Below the pieces are notes generated by a model. It ran no database searches. It saw only the letters and a list, made by a program, of their open reading frames with translations, and was not told the origin of the DNA. A DNA stretch of 57,892 nucleotides from an uncultured Myxococcales bacterium (lineage in GTDB: Bacteria > Myxococcota_A > Polyangia > Palsa-1104 > JAEUJZ01), in NCBI GenBank assembly GCA_937868485.1, contig CALMML010000333.1, positions 1 through 57,892 of the forward strand. Direction: 5' to 3'. Both the position numbers and the translations under genes were made by a program. Below, in pieces: positions 34,832 through 44,099 of this stretch; the stretch's first letter is position 1; each line of letters opens with the position of its first letter.

Positions 34832-34837
34832 TAAAAT
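34832..34837 (+). promoter_or_regulatory. -10 element directly before a start codon
   Basis: TAAAAT at 34832-34837 is followed by six bases and the ATG at 34844, with no Shine-Dalgarno sequence. A -35 hexamer is not evident at 17 bp. The preceding 100 bases are AT-rich. This fits a leaderless transcript. Confidence 0.45.
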
Positions 34838-34843
34838 CGCCGC

Positions 34844-35569
34844 ATGCGCTCTTTCCGAAAGCCCCTGGCCCTGCTGTCCGTAGTGTCTGCACTCGTGCTT
34901 GCTGGCTGTCCCAAGCCGCCGCCGCCGAAGATGCCGCCCAAGGAAGTTCCGCAGCTTGGAGGCGTCGCAACCAGCGCGGGTGAGCGTGGCGATGTCGTCG
35001 CAGACGCGGTCCAGCAAGGCAGCAACATGGCGCGCGTGCTGTTCGACTGCGGTGTGCCGCACAGCCAGGGAGCCGAAGGCAAAGGCGTCCTCAGCTCGGA
35101 TCTGACCAAGTGCGAGCTGGACTGGGCCAAAAAAGAGCTGATCATCACCGACGGAAGCAGCGCCGACTGTCCGAGCTTTCTGATGAACGTCACGGCCTAC
35201 AAAGGTCCGGGCACGTACAACACCTCGGCGCTCGGCAAGCTGTCGTTTGGCACCGCGAAGATGCGTCAGGCTGCCTGTAACTGGGACGGCACGATGTGTC
35301 TCGACTGGAACGGCGCAAGCGGCCCGCATCCCGAGTCAAGCTGCACCGTGGAGATCAACTCCGACGGCGGACTTCAGTACGGAACCAGCGGCGCAACGAT
35401 CTCGGGCACCTTCGTTTGTGACGGCTTCCAGAGCACCTGGAAAGGCTGCGCCGGAGCCCCCGCCAAGGTCAGCTGCGTCATCGCTCGAGCCAGCTTCTCG
35501 ATCGCGGGCTGCAACGTCATCAACAAAGACGACCCGAAGAAGAAGCCGGGCGCCAAGAAGTCCAAGTAG
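34844..35569 (+). CDS. Lipoprotein with Pro-rich spacer and Lys-rich tail
   Basis: 241 residues: signal peptide with lipobox LAGC at residues 19-22, then PKPPPPKMPPKEVP as a rigid spacer. The mature domain carries about ten Cys residues, probably disulphide-paired, and the last 15 residues are Lys-rich (KDDPKKKPGAKKSK). No domain family is recognised. The start has a -10 element 6 nt upstream and no ribosome site. It is followed by another lipoprotein gene after 19 nt, so both are probably on one mRNA. Confidence 0.62.
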   Translation: MRSFRKPLALLSVVSALVLAGCPKPPPPKMPPKEVPQLGGVATSAGERGDVVADAVQQGSNMARVLFDCGVPHSQGAEGKGVLSSDLTKCELDWAKKELIITDGSSADCPSFLMNVTAYKGPGTYNTSALGKLSFGTAKMRQAACNWDGTMCLDWNGASGPHPESSCTVEINSDGGLQYGTSGATISGTFVCDGFQSTWKGCAGAPAKVSCVIARASFSIAGCNVINKDDPKKKPGAKKSK

Positions 35570-35588
35570 CGGTTGACAGCGGCGAGAA

Positions 35589-36578
35589 ATGGCGCTAAGC
35601 GCGCAAGACATGTCGCTGTCCGTCTTTCGGTTGCTCTGCACTGCCCTGCTGGCGTGCCAGGTTGGGTGTCGCAAAGCACCCGTGCCGGCTGCGCCCACAC
35701 CTTCGGTTTCGATCAGTGCGCAGAACGACCTGCTGCGCGGCGATCGGCTGCTCAAAGCGCTGTCGCTGTCGCATCAGGAAGTCGCGGCTCGGCTGGGTGC
35801 GCATCGCATTGAGTCCAAGACGCGCTGGACGATTACCCCGATCCCATCGCCACGCGCCGGACAAGTTCAGCCGGTTGCGCCTGGATTCCGTCTGGGACAG
35901 CCCGCGCAGCCATTTGCCGGGGAAGATGCCTACGAAGTTGCGCCGGTGTCGCTGCAAGAGTCGCGCTTTATCGAGCTAGACGGCAGCGGACGGCTTCACC
36001 TGGGAAACGAAACCGATCACGGCACCGGAATCGAAGCAGTCACCGACGATCAGCACGTCTTTACCAAGATGCGCTATCAGCCATTTATTCGCTATCGCTC
36101 AGAAGGCAGTCAGGTCGAGCGGCTGCGTTCCATTGGCTTTGATACCGGCGCGTCGCTGCTGGAGACGGTCGGACATCGACTCAAGCTGGGCACGCCGAGC
36201 AGCGTCGACACCAAAGGTCGTCCGAGCTGGAACGTGGCGCTGCGAATGGCGGACAGCGCGTCGGTGCCGCTGCAATCGCAAGGCTCGGCCTGGCGCGGCG
36301 CGGTGAGTGTCGAGTCGATTGAAGGCTCCGCAACGGTTGATCGTGAGCAAGGCGTGCCGCTGGCGGTGGAGCTGACGGTGCGCTTTGTTGCGCCACGTCC
36401 GGGAGTTCCCGACGAGCGCGTCCAGGTCGAAGCGACACATGTGATGCAGGTGGTAGCCTTGGGAAGTGAAGCGGTGAAGGTCGCAGTCCCCAGCGAGTTT
36501 TCGGAGCCGCCGACTCGGCCTCGTCCGTGGCTCGATCGGCAAGAGCTGCTGGGCGGACTGGTCCCCTCGTTTCGCTAG
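35589..36578 (+). CDS. Lipoprotein, unknown function
   Basis: 329 residues from the ATG at 35589 (322 from the ATG at 35610). The signal peptide ends with lipobox QVGC. The mature part is a mixed beta-rich domain with many charged residues (HIRIES..., VERLRSIGFDTGASLLET). There are no Cys residues after the anchor, unlike the gene before it. No family is recognised. Confidence 0.6.
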   Translation: MALSAQDMSLSVFRLLCTALLACQVGCRKAPVPAAPTPSVSISAQNDLLRGDRLLKALSLSHQEVAARLGAHRIESKTRWTITPIPSPRAGQVQPVAPGFRLGQPAQPFAGEDAYEVAPVSLQESRFIELDGSGRLHLGNETDHGTGIEAVTDDQHVFTKMRYQPFIRYRSEGSQVERLRSIGFDTGASLLETVGHRLKLGTPSSVDTKGRPSWNVALRMADSASVPLQSQGSAWRGAVSVESIEGSATVDREQGVPLAVELTVRFVAPRPGVPDERVQVEATHVMQVVALGSEAVKVAVPSEFSEPPTRPRPWLDRQELLGGLVPSFR

Positions 36579-36608
36579 AACACGGACGAACTACAGAAGG
36601 AACCACAG

Positions 36609-37340
36609 ATGGACACAGACGCAAAAGACAGCACCTCGTCGCAGAGCGAGCACAGCCGACTGGTGATGGTGCGCAGTGTCCTGGTGGCGCTGGCCAACGT
36701 GCTGCCGCTGCCGGGCATCTCGGAGCTGCTCGTTGACGTGTCGCGCCGAGGGATGATCGAACACCTGGCTCGCGAACACCGGATCGAGCTGGCCGATGGT
36801 GCCACCGCGACGCTGCTCGAAGACTCGCCGGAGTTTCAGCGACTTGGAATCTTGTCGTCGCTCAGTCGGCTGGGAACGCTGCTGCGCAAGCAAAAGCAGC
36901 TCCGTCGGCTGTTCGCGGGTCTTCAGATCCTAAACGGCCTCGAAGCGGGCTTTCGTGCCTTCGAGGTCGGAACGCTGCTCGATCACTACCTGTCGACCTA
37001 TCACATGGGCCAGAGCCTGTCGGCAGAGCAAGCGCGCACGGTTCGCAAGACGATGCTGGATTCGTGCCGCGCGACCGAAAAAGAGCTGGTGAGTGACGCA
37101 GTGGCCGGGCTGGCGATGGCGGTCGGACAAGCCGCACTGGCGCTTCCAGGCTACGTGTTTACCAAAGTCGCGCGCGGTGGAACGCAGCTCAGCCTGCCTG
37201 AGCTTACGGCGGTCACGCAGAGCGCACATAAGCTGCTTTCCGAACTCCGGCTTCAGAACTACGCTAAGAAGTTGACGGAACACTTTGACCGCAAGTGGTC
37301 TGGTCCGGCCGTCATCACCGTTAGTCAAAAACCGAACTAG
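36609..37340 (+). CDS. Hypothetical protein upstream of rsfS
   Basis: 243 residues, ATG at 36609 with AAGGAA upstream. An amphipathic, moderately hydrophobic segment (VMVRSVLVALANVLPLPGISELLV) near the N-terminus suggests membrane association like that of DUF697-type or tellurite-resistance-like proteins, but I would not assign it. The rest is helical. It ends 12 nt before the TTG of rsfS, with the rsfS ribosome site overlapping its stop. Confidence 0.55.
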   Translation: MDTDAKDSTSSQSEHSRLVMVRSVLVALANVLPLPGISELLVDVSRRGMIEHLAREHRIELADGATATLLEDSPEFQRLGILSSLSRLGTLLRKQKQLRRLFAGLQILNGLEAGFRAFEVGTLLDHYLSTYHMGQSLSAEQARTVRKTMLDSCRATEKELVSDAVAGLAMAVGQAALALPGYVFTKVARGGTQLSLPELTAVTQSAHKLLSELRLQNYAKKLTEHFDRKWSGPAVITVSQKPN

Positions 37341-37352
37341 AGGAAGAACGAC

Positions 37353-37802
37353 TTGCCAGCACGCAAGATCTCCGCCCAAGACGACAAATATCGACAGGAC
37401 GCGCTCGCCGCTGCCCAGGCAGCCATCGACAAAAAAGGCATTGAGCCTGTCCTGATCGATCTCACCCAGTCTGACAGCTACACCGACTACATGCTGATTG
37501 TTTCGGCCCAGGCCGATCGGGCGGTTCGCGCCGTCGCCGATGGTGTCGTCGAGTCAATGCAGCAGCGTGGCGCTCGCCTCATCGGGGCGGAAGGTCTGCG
37601 CGAGGGTCGGTGGGCGCTGCTCGACTTTGGCGACGTGGTTGTCCACGTCTTCGAGCATCCGCTGCGTGAGTTTTACGACCTGGAAGGCATGTGGTTCGAT
37701 GCGCCCAGGATTCCGCTCCAGATTCCAGCGGATCAGCGAATCGACGCGCAGTCGCCGTATCGTTTCGACGAAGACGACGACGGACCGCCCGCTCGACTGT
37801 AG
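37353..37802 (+). CDS. rsfS: Ribosomal silencing factor RsfS
   Basis: 149 residues with a TTG start and a strong AGAGGAAG site 6-7 nt upstream. The Iojap/RsfS core is intact: PVLIDLTQSDSYTDYMLIVSAQADRAVRAVADGV, then EGLREGRWALLDFGDVVVHVFEHPLREFYDLEGMWFDAPR. The protein binds L14 of the 50S subunit and blocks subunit joining in stationary phase. An N-terminal extension of about 20 residues and an acidic C-terminal tail (DEDDDG) go beyond the core. nadD and rlmH, common partners, are not adjacent. Confidence 0.92.
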   Translation: MPARKISAQDDKYRQDALAAAQAAIDKKGIEPVLIDLTQSDSYTDYMLIVSAQADRAVRAVADGVVESMQQRGARLIGAEGLREGRWALLDFGDVVVHVFEHPLREFYDLEGMWFDAPRIPLQIPADQRIDAQSPYRFDEDDDGPPARL

Positions 37803-37841
37803 GTACGTTTTTCTAGGTCAGTGGTCCACTCGCGGTCTGCG

Positions 37842-40800
37842 CTATTCCAGCGTCAGGTCGCAGTGGGCCCAGCGCTCCGCCAGCACGCGACTGGTGACAG
37901 CGTGCTCGGGTCGCAACAGCTCTGGATCGCGTGACAGAAGCGACGCGGCTTCTCGACGAGCGATCGTCAGAAGATCGATGTCGCGCAGCAGATCGGCGAA
38001 GCGCAGCGGCGGCAAGCCCGACTGTCGAGTGCCGAGCACTTCGCCCGGTCCCCGAATGCGTAGATCGGCTTCCGCCAGACGAAAGCCATCGCTGGTCTGC
38101 GCGACAACTTCCAAGCGATGCGCAGCCGTGGGCGCCGCCGTCGTCGCGGGAGCTGCCTTTGTCGTCTCATCACTGGCTTTGCGTCGCTTTTTCGGCTTCG
38201 GTGCGTCTTCATCCTCGTCGAGAAGTGGATCGCTGTGCACTGCGCCCGATCCGTCGGACAGCGCGCTTCCGTGAAGGAGCAGACACAGGCTCTTGCCACT
38301 GCCTCGACCGACGCGACCGCGAAGCTGATGAAGCTGCGCCAGACCGAAGCGCTCGGCGCTCTCAATCACCATCAGCGAGGCATTGGGCACATCGACGCCG
38401 ACTTCAATCACCGTCGTTGCCACCAGGACATCCAGCTCACGACGACGGAAGCGATCCATCACATCATCGCGCTCGTCGCTGCCCAAACGACCGTGAACCA
38501 GTCCGACCCGAAGCGCTGGCAGCGCGGACTGAAGGGCCGCATGTCGTGCCGTCGCGCTCGATAGCTCCAGCTTGTCACTGTCCTCGATGAGCGGACAGAC
38601 CCAGTACGCCTGACGACCTTCCGTCACAGCCTTTCGCACGGCGGTGAGCGCACGCGGCTCGCCAGCTTTTCCCGACAGAACCTTCGTCACAGGTGGCGTT
38701 CGTCCCGGCGGTAGCTCGTCGAGCTGACTGACATCCAAGTCTCCGTACAGCGTCAGCGCCAGCGTCCGAGGAATCGGCGTCGCGGTCATCACCAAGATAT
38801 GCGGCTGCCGACCTTTGCGACGCAGCGCTGCACGCTGACCGACGCCGAAGCGATGCTGCTCGTCGATCACCACCAGCGCCAGATCATGAAACTCGACGGA
38901 GTCCGCAATCAGCGCATGCGTTCCGACGACCATGTTCAAAAATCCGACGCGCAGCATCGCCAGAATCGACTCCCGATCGAGCGGCTGTCCGGTGCTCTCG
39001 TGCAGTCGCCACACCTCGGCAAAGCGTCCCGCCTGAAGCTGCGCGAGCGTGGTCTTGCGCGCTGTCTTCGGCGTCGTCGCGGTCAGAAGCGCCAGCCGAC
39101 GGCCCGTCGCCTGTGCCCACACCCGCAGCGTCTTCGCGTGCTGCTCTGCCAAGATTTCCGTCGGAGCCATCACCGCAGCCTGATGTCCCGTCGCCATCAC
39201 CAGCTCGCACGCAGCGTAGGCCACCAGCGTCTTGCCCGACCCCACATCGCCGTGAAGCAGTCGCTGCATCGGGTGCGGCTGGCTCAAGTCGGCGCGAATC
39301 TCGGCAATCGCTCGCTGCTGCGCCGACGTCGGAGCAAACGGCAAGACCGCCCACAGCGGCACAAGTGCGTCATCGCTCGTCGGACACACCGTCGCATCAT
39401 CTGCCGCAATCGCTCGTCGTCGACGCAGAAGTCCAAGCTGCAAAAAGAACAGCTCTTCGAAGATCAGCCGTCGCTGCGCCGGAGCCAGCCCTTCATTGAG
39501 TCGCAAAAGCAGCTCGGGCGTCGTCTCACCGGGCAGAAGATGCAGATCGCGCAGCGTCTGCGACAGCACCGGCAGGCTCAGTCGATGCAACAGAGGCTCG
39601 GGCACTCCGTCGGGAACCTGCTCGGCATACTGCGAACAAAGACCTTGGCATAGCTTTTCGACGAGCCGGGCCGGAACACCCTCGACATCGGGATAGCGAA
39701 TGCGAATGTGACCGGAACCTTCAGGCATCACTCCGTCGGGCTGCTGCTCTCCTTTCGGCGGCAGATCGACCAGCTCGGGATGCGTAACTTGCAAGCTGTC
39801 GCGGAACTTGCTCGGCGTCGCCGACAGAAGGAACCGCTTGCCCGGCAGCAGGCGCTTTTGATAGCCGCCGTGAAAATAGAACCAGCGCGCCAGCAGCGGC
39901 GAGCCATCTTCCCCACGAAACATCGCTTCCAAAAAGCGCTTCTTCGCCCACACGACACGCGTTCGCTCGACCAGCACGATCGTCGCTTGCAGCACACCGG
40001 GCTGAAGCTGACCGACGGGAACCACCTGTCGCAGATCGTCGTAGCGCTTGGGCAGAAAGTACAGCGCGTCGATGATGCGATGAAGTCCCTTGTCGGCGAG
40101 TCGCTCTGCCGTCACGGGACCGACGCCCGGCTGACCGAGCAGCGGTGCCAGCAGCGGGTCTGTCACAACTTCCGTCGCAGCATCGACGGATTCAACCGAA
40201 GCAGCGACGGACGCTTTCGCCGAAGCAGGATCTGCCGATGCGGAGCGCACGACGGACTTTGCCGCAGGCTTGGGCGCAGCACGGGACGCGGACGGTGTCA
40301 CGGGACGAGCCAGCGGCGTCGGGGCAACCTCACTGACCGAGCGGCGCTCGACACGCTCTGGCAGATAGATCGAGACGCTCAGACACAGACGCTGACCGAG
40401 TGCCACGAGGCGCTGTCGTTCCACAAGTGGCAGCGCGCCAAGCCGCGCGGTCTGATCCGCCAGCAGCTTCAGGTCCGCGGAGATCTTTTGACACCGCTCA
40501 CGATCGCTGTCGCTGCCCGGTCGCTGACTCTTTTGCTCAAACGCAGCGGACAGCGCCTGCGCCGATTCGGTCATCTGCTGCGCCAGCGCGCGCACTCGCT
40601 CCTCGCCTTCGGGCTCAGCCAGGCTCGGCAAGCCACGCGCGCACAGCTCCGCAATCGGCTGCTGAAGTGAGGCAAGCAGCTCACGAACCCGTCGCACCGA
40701 AGGCGTCGAGCCGTCCACTGGCGCGGCCACTGCCTTCTGCGCAGCGCCGGCCCGATGTGGGTCCGTAGCGGACGCCACCTCGATGCGTGCAGATCCTGCG

Positions 40801-40847
40801 GAGGCCACCGACGATGGAACTTCTGCCATGTGACTGTCTATTAACAT
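37842..40847 (-). CDS. recG: ATP-dependent DNA helicase RecG, enlarged
   Basis: 1001 residues from the ATG at 40847 (995 from the ATG at 40829), against about 690 in E. coli. The helicase core has wedge-domain text GVGPVTAERLADKGLHRI, Walker A GDVGSGKT (about residue 530), DEQHRFGVGQR (about 660), VMTATPIPRTLAL, and GRVGRGSG in motif VI. RecG unwinds branched DNA and remodels stalled replication forks. Two parts are unusual: a low-complexity Ala/Ser/Arg-rich N-terminal extension of about 210 residues, and an acidic-then-basic insertion (DEDEDAPKPKKRRKASDE, about residues 853-902) between the motif VI loop and the TRG/hook segment. The gene is divergent from the Hsp70 gene. Confidence 0.93.
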   Translation of the reverse strand: MLIDSHMAEVPSSVASAGSARIEVASATDPHRAGAAQKAVAAPVDGSTPSVRRVRELLASLQQPIAELCARGLPSLAEPEGEERVRALAQQMTESAQALSAAFEQKSQRPGSDSDRERCQKISADLKLLADQTARLGALPLVERQRLVALGQRLCLSVSIYLPERVERRSVSEVAPTPLARPVTPSASRAAPKPAAKSVVRSASADPASAKASVAASVESVDAATEVVTDPLLAPLLGQPGVGPVTAERLADKGLHRIIDALYFLPKRYDDLRQVVPVGQLQPGVLQATIVLVERTRVVWAKKRFLEAMFRGEDGSPLLARWFYFHGGYQKRLLPGKRFLLSATPSKFRDSLQVTHPELVDLPPKGEQQPDGVMPEGSGHIRIRYPDVEGVPARLVEKLCQGLCSQYAEQVPDGVPEPLLHRLSLPVLSQTLRDLHLLPGETTPELLLRLNEGLAPAQRRLIFEELFFLQLGLLRRRRAIAADDATVCPTSDDALVPLWAVLPFAPTSAQQRAIAEIRADLSQPHPMQRLLHGDVGSGKTLVAYAACELVMATGHQAAVMAPTEILAEQHAKTLRVWAQATGRRLALLTATTPKTARKTTLAQLQAGRFAEVWRLHESTGQPLDRESILAMLRVGFLNMVVGTHALIADSVEFHDLALVVIDEQHRFGVGQRAALRRKGRQPHILVMTATPIPRTLALTLYGDLDVSQLDELPPGRTPPVTKVLSGKAGEPRALTAVRKAVTEGRQAYWVCPLIEDSDKLELSSATARHAALQSALPALRVGLVHGRLGSDERDDVMDRFRRRELDVLVATTVIEVGVDVPNASLMVIESAERFGLAQLHQLRGRVGRGSGKSLCLLLHGSALSDGSGAVHSDPLLDEDEDAPKPKKRRKASDETTKAAPATTAAPTAAHRLEVVAQTSDGFRLAEADLRIRGPGEVLGTRQSGLPPLRFADLLRDIDLLTIARREAASLLSRDPELLRPEHAVTSRVLAERWAHCDLTLE

Positions 40848-40926
40848 GAACAGACCGCCGTTTTCCGAAAGGAAGTCGTGTACTATGAATCGGATTCTCT
40901 CTATCTAGCGGACGACACCTACGATC

Positions 40927-42756
40927 ATGGAGCGCGTCATCGGCATCGACCTGGGCACCACCAACTCGTGCGTGGCCATTGTCGAAGGAGGTGTCCCCCT
41001 GGTGCTGCCTGGCCCCAGCGGTCAGCGTGCGTTTCCGTCGGTGCTCGCGATTGATGAGCAAGGTCAGCGACTGCTTGGACAGACCGCGCGTCGTCAGGCC
41101 GTCTTAAATGCCGAGCACACCGCGACGGCGCTCAAGCGACTGCTCGGGCTGCGCTTCGGTCATCCGCAGGTGCGACAGCTGTCCGAGATGGTCGCCTATC
41201 GCATCGTCACCGGCCCGAGTGACGAGCTGCGGATTGTCCTGCGCAATGAGCAGTTTTCCGTCACAGAGCTTGTCTCGGCGCTGCTCCTCGATCTCAAGAA
41301 AGCGGCGGAAGCGTATCTGGGCCAGCCGGTCACGCGCACGGTCTTGACCGCACCGCTCGCCTTTTCCGACGCACAGCGCATTGCCTTGCGCGATGCCGCG
41401 CGGATGGCCGGGCTCGATGTCATGCGGATCATTGCCGATCCCATCGCCGCAGCGCTGGCACACGGCATTGGCACCAGCGAACACCGAGCGCAGCGCGTCG
41501 CGGTCTACGACCTGGGCGGCGGAACCTTTGACTTCGCACTGCTCGAAATGAGCAGCGGTGTTCACGAAATCCGCGCCAGCACCTGCGATGCGTTCCTCGG
41601 AGGCCAGGACTTCGACCGACGGCTGCTCGACTACTTGGTCTTCGGTTTTGCCAAGGATCACAAGATCGATCTGCGTCAGGATCGCACGGCGCTTCAGCGA
41701 CTGCGCGACGCGGTGGAAAAGGCCAAGTGCGATCTATCCGTCGACGAAGAAGTAACGATCGAGGTTCCGTTCATCATCTCGACGGGAACGTCCGAGCCGC
41801 TGCATCTTCATCGCGTCATCAACCGCGCCAAGTTCGAAGAGCTGACCGAAGACCTCGTCGAGCGAACCATTCAGCTGTGCCGAGGAGCGCTGTCCGAAGC
41901 GGGCGTCGAGCCGCACTCTGTCGATGCGGTGATCGTCGTCGGTGGCATGGCGCGGGTTCCGCGTGTGCAAAAGGCCCTGACCGAGCTGTTTGGTCGCACA
42001 CCGATTGGTGGCGTTGTTCCCGAAGAAGCGCTGGCCGTCGGAGCGGCACTACAAGGCGCCGCGCTGTCACAGACGCCGTCGGCCAGTACAACCTTTGAGC
42101 TGAGCCCACATCACCTTGGTCTTCTCGTCGGTGGCGGAAAAGTCTTTCGCTTGGTCTCGGCGGGAACCCAGCTGCCTTATGAAGCGGCGCACGTCTTTAC
42201 CACCGCACGCGATCATCAGACGGCGCTGCGACTGGTCATCCTCGAAGGCGACAGCGAGCTGGCCAGCGAGTGCAAGATCCTCGGGGAGTTCGTCTTTTCC
42301 GGCTTCCTCGCTGCTGCCCGTGAAAACACCGAGGTCGAAGTTCGCTTTTCAGCGGCCCAAAACGGCGACTTGACCGTCACAGCCACCGATCTGCGTGAGC
42401 AGCGTCGCGAGCAGCACACCTTTCGACTCACCGCCTCGCTCCTGAGCAGCGAGACCGACGGCAGCAAGAGCCCACTTGGCAGCTACGAGCTGGAAACCCA
42501 GCGCACCGACGAGCTGTCTCGCAACCAATCCCGCGCCGAGCAGCTCATCAGCGACATCTTGGGCATGCTCCCGAAGGCCGAACAAGCCGTCGCTGGCAGT
42601 GAGCTGGGACTCGACGCCATGCGCCGCGCCCGATCCGCGATCGAGCGCGCACGCATCGCCATCATTCGCGGCGAGAGCGTCGCGATCGTCGACGCCCGTC
42701 ACGTCCTCGAACGAACCGCAGCGATGCTTCGCGGAGTCACCGCCAGCCTGCGCTGA
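40927..42756 (+). CDS. Hsp70-family chaperone (DnaK paralogue)
   Basis: 609 residues. The N-terminal ATPase domain is intact: IDLGTTNSCVA (residues 6-16), DLGGGTFDFALL (about 196-207), VGGMARVPRVQ, and a Gly-rich PIAAAL segment. The substrate-binding domain is recognisable (PYEAAHVFTTARDHQTALRLVILEG) but shorter and more divergent than in DnaK, and the last 100 residues are a helical lid with an unusual sequence. No dnaJ or grpE adjoins. It is therefore likely a specialised paralogue and not the housekeeping DnaK. It is the first gene of a co-directional run that includes a lipid kinase and the giant ATPase. Confidence 0.87.
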   Translation: MERVIGIDLGTTNSCVAIVEGGVPLVLPGPSGQRAFPSVLAIDEQGQRLLGQTARRQAVLNAEHTATALKRLLGLRFGHPQVRQLSEMVAYRIVTGPSDELRIVLRNEQFSVTELVSALLLDLKKAAEAYLGQPVTRTVLTAPLAFSDAQRIALRDAARMAGLDVMRIIADPIAAALAHGIGTSEHRAQRVAVYDLGGGTFDFALLEMSSGVHEIRASTCDAFLGGQDFDRRLLDYLVFGFAKDHKIDLRQDRTALQRLRDAVEKAKCDLSVDEEVTIEVPFIISTGTSEPLHLHRVINRAKFEELTEDLVERTIQLCRGALSEAGVEPHSVDAVIVVGGMARVPRVQKALTELFGRTPIGGVVPEEALAVGAALQGAALSQTPSASTTFELSPHHLGLLVGGGKVFRLVSAGTQLPYEAAHVFTTARDHQTALRLVILEGDSELASECKILGEFVFSGFLAAARENTEVEVRFSAAQNGDLTVTATDLREQRREQHTFRLTASLLSSETDGSKSPLGSYELETQRTDELSRNQSRAEQLISDILGMLPKAEQAVAGSELGLDAMRRARSAIERARIAIIRGESVAIVDARHVLERTAAMLRGVTASLR

Positions 42757-42943
42757 TCGCACCGATCACTGCGTAATGACCCGACCAGCTGCGTAACAAG
42801 CTATGCACTTGGTACCTGGGTAACGCGGCAAACTCGGGTCCAGCGGGCGTGAGGAACGATTGGTCTGCGCGCTCTCCGTCGAGAGGTCGGACCAGGAACT
42901 GTTCGCTTCGTGCTGGCCCGGGAAATGCTCTAGACCGGCCACC

Positions 42944-44005
42944 ATGCAGCTTCAGTCCTCCCGATCCGCAGTTTCTGCACACGACGCGCTCGTCGTTGGC
43001 AATCCGCTCAGCGGCGTGGCCGTGGTGCTCAATCGCAATGCGCGCGCCGTCACCCGCAAGATGGTGCAGCGCCTGGAAAAGCTTCATCCCAGCCAGCACC
43101 TGTTTCTGTCCGAGAGCTTCGAGCACAGCCGTCAGATCGCAACGCAGCTTGCCGAAGGTCCGTTTCACACCGTCCTGTTTGGCGGCGGCGACGGCACGTT
43201 TGTCTGCTGCTTAAACGACCTGCGCGAAGCCTGCCAGCGGGCCGGACGTCCCTTGCCTCGCGTCGGAGTTCTGCCGATGGGAACCGGCAACGCGATCGGT
43301 TACTACCAAGGCATTCCGACGACGCTGCGCGGCATCCATGCGCAGCTTGAGCGTGCCAAGACCGTGCTCAGCCCGACCCGCGAGCTGCCGCTGCTGCGCG
43401 TAAATGGTCGCCTGTCACCGTTTGCGGGCACCGGGCTCGACTCGCAGATCTTGGAAGACTACGGTGCGACCACCCGGGCGCTCGATGCGATGGGCCTCGG
43501 ACGACTGATTGGCTCGCCGCTGCGCTATGCCTTGGCGGTGGCGCTGCGCTCGGTGCCACGCTTTGTGATGCGCAAGCTGCCCGAAGTCGAGGTCGTCAAC
43601 GTCGGTGGCCCAGCCTACGCGATTGGGCTCGATGGCAAGCCCGACGACACGCCGCTACCAAAAGGCACGGTGCTGTATCGCGGTCGCTGCACGCTGGCTG
43701 GCGCAGCGACGGTGCCTTGCTACGGTTTCGGCGTTCGCATCTTCCCGTTTGCCGACGTACGCACCGACAAGTTTCATCTCCGCTGCACCGACGCGGGCGC
43801 GGGTGAAACGCTGGCGCACCTGCCCGCCGTGCTGCGAGGTGACTACCGAAGTCCGTCGCTGCACGACTTTCTGTGCGACGCGGTAGAGCTGCGCGTGTCA
43901 CAGCCCGTGCCGATGCAGAGCGGTGGCGATCTGATTCCTCAGCGCAGTGAGCTGCTTCGCATCGACCTGGCCGAAACGCCCGTCCGCCTGCTGTCCCCCG
44001 AATAG
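42944..44005 (+). CDS. DAGK-type lipid kinase (YegS/BmrU-like)
   Basis: 353 residues from the ATG at 42944; a GTG at 42860 would add a basic leader with no ribosome site. The diacylglycerol-kinase catalytic domain shows NRNARAVTRKM, GGGDGTFVCCL (nucleotide-binding GGDGT) and LPMGTGNAIGY. The C-terminal lobe has the conserved FGVRIFPFADVRTDKFHLR segment. The enzyme likely phosphorylates diacylglycerol or a sphingoid/ceramide-like lipid. It is soluble or peripherally membrane-bound. Confidence 0.82.
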   Translation: MQLQSSRSAVSAHDALVVGNPLSGVAVVLNRNARAVTRKMVQRLEKLHPSQHLFLSESFEHSRQIATQLAEGPFHTVLFGGGDGTFVCCLNDLREACQRAGRPLPRVGVLPMGTGNAIGYYQGIPTTLRGIHAQLERAKTVLSPTRELPLLRVNGRLSPFAGTGLDSQILEDYGATTRALDAMGLGRLIGSPLRYALAVALRSVPRFVMRKLPEVEVVNVGGPAYAIGLDGKPDDTPLPKGTVLYRGRCTLAGAATVPCYGFGVRIFPFADVRTDKFHLRCTDAGAGETLAHLPAVLRGDYRSPSLHDFLCDAVELRVSQPVPMQSGGDLIPQRSELLRIDLAETPVRLLSPE

Positions 44006-44087
44006 CGACTCGTCCCAGCTCCCAGCTCTCTGCGCAAACGACGCTCGGCGCATACACAGACCGACTCGCTACGTCGGTCCCCACTGC

Positions 44088-44093
44088 TATGAT
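44088..44093 (+). promoter_or_regulatory. -10 element directly before the giant gene
   Basis: TATGAT (44088-44093) is followed by six bases and then the ATG at 44100, the same layout as at 34832-34844. No Shine-Dalgarno sequence is present. A good -35 is not seen. Confidence 0.45.
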
Positions 44094-44099
44094 TCGCGC

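Noticed and set aside
43947-44099. Upstream in-frame start for the giant ATPase
   Set aside because: It overlaps the lipid-kinase gene by 59 nt and adds a Cys/Pro-rich stretch with no family-like features; the ATG at 44100 directly follows a -10-like element.
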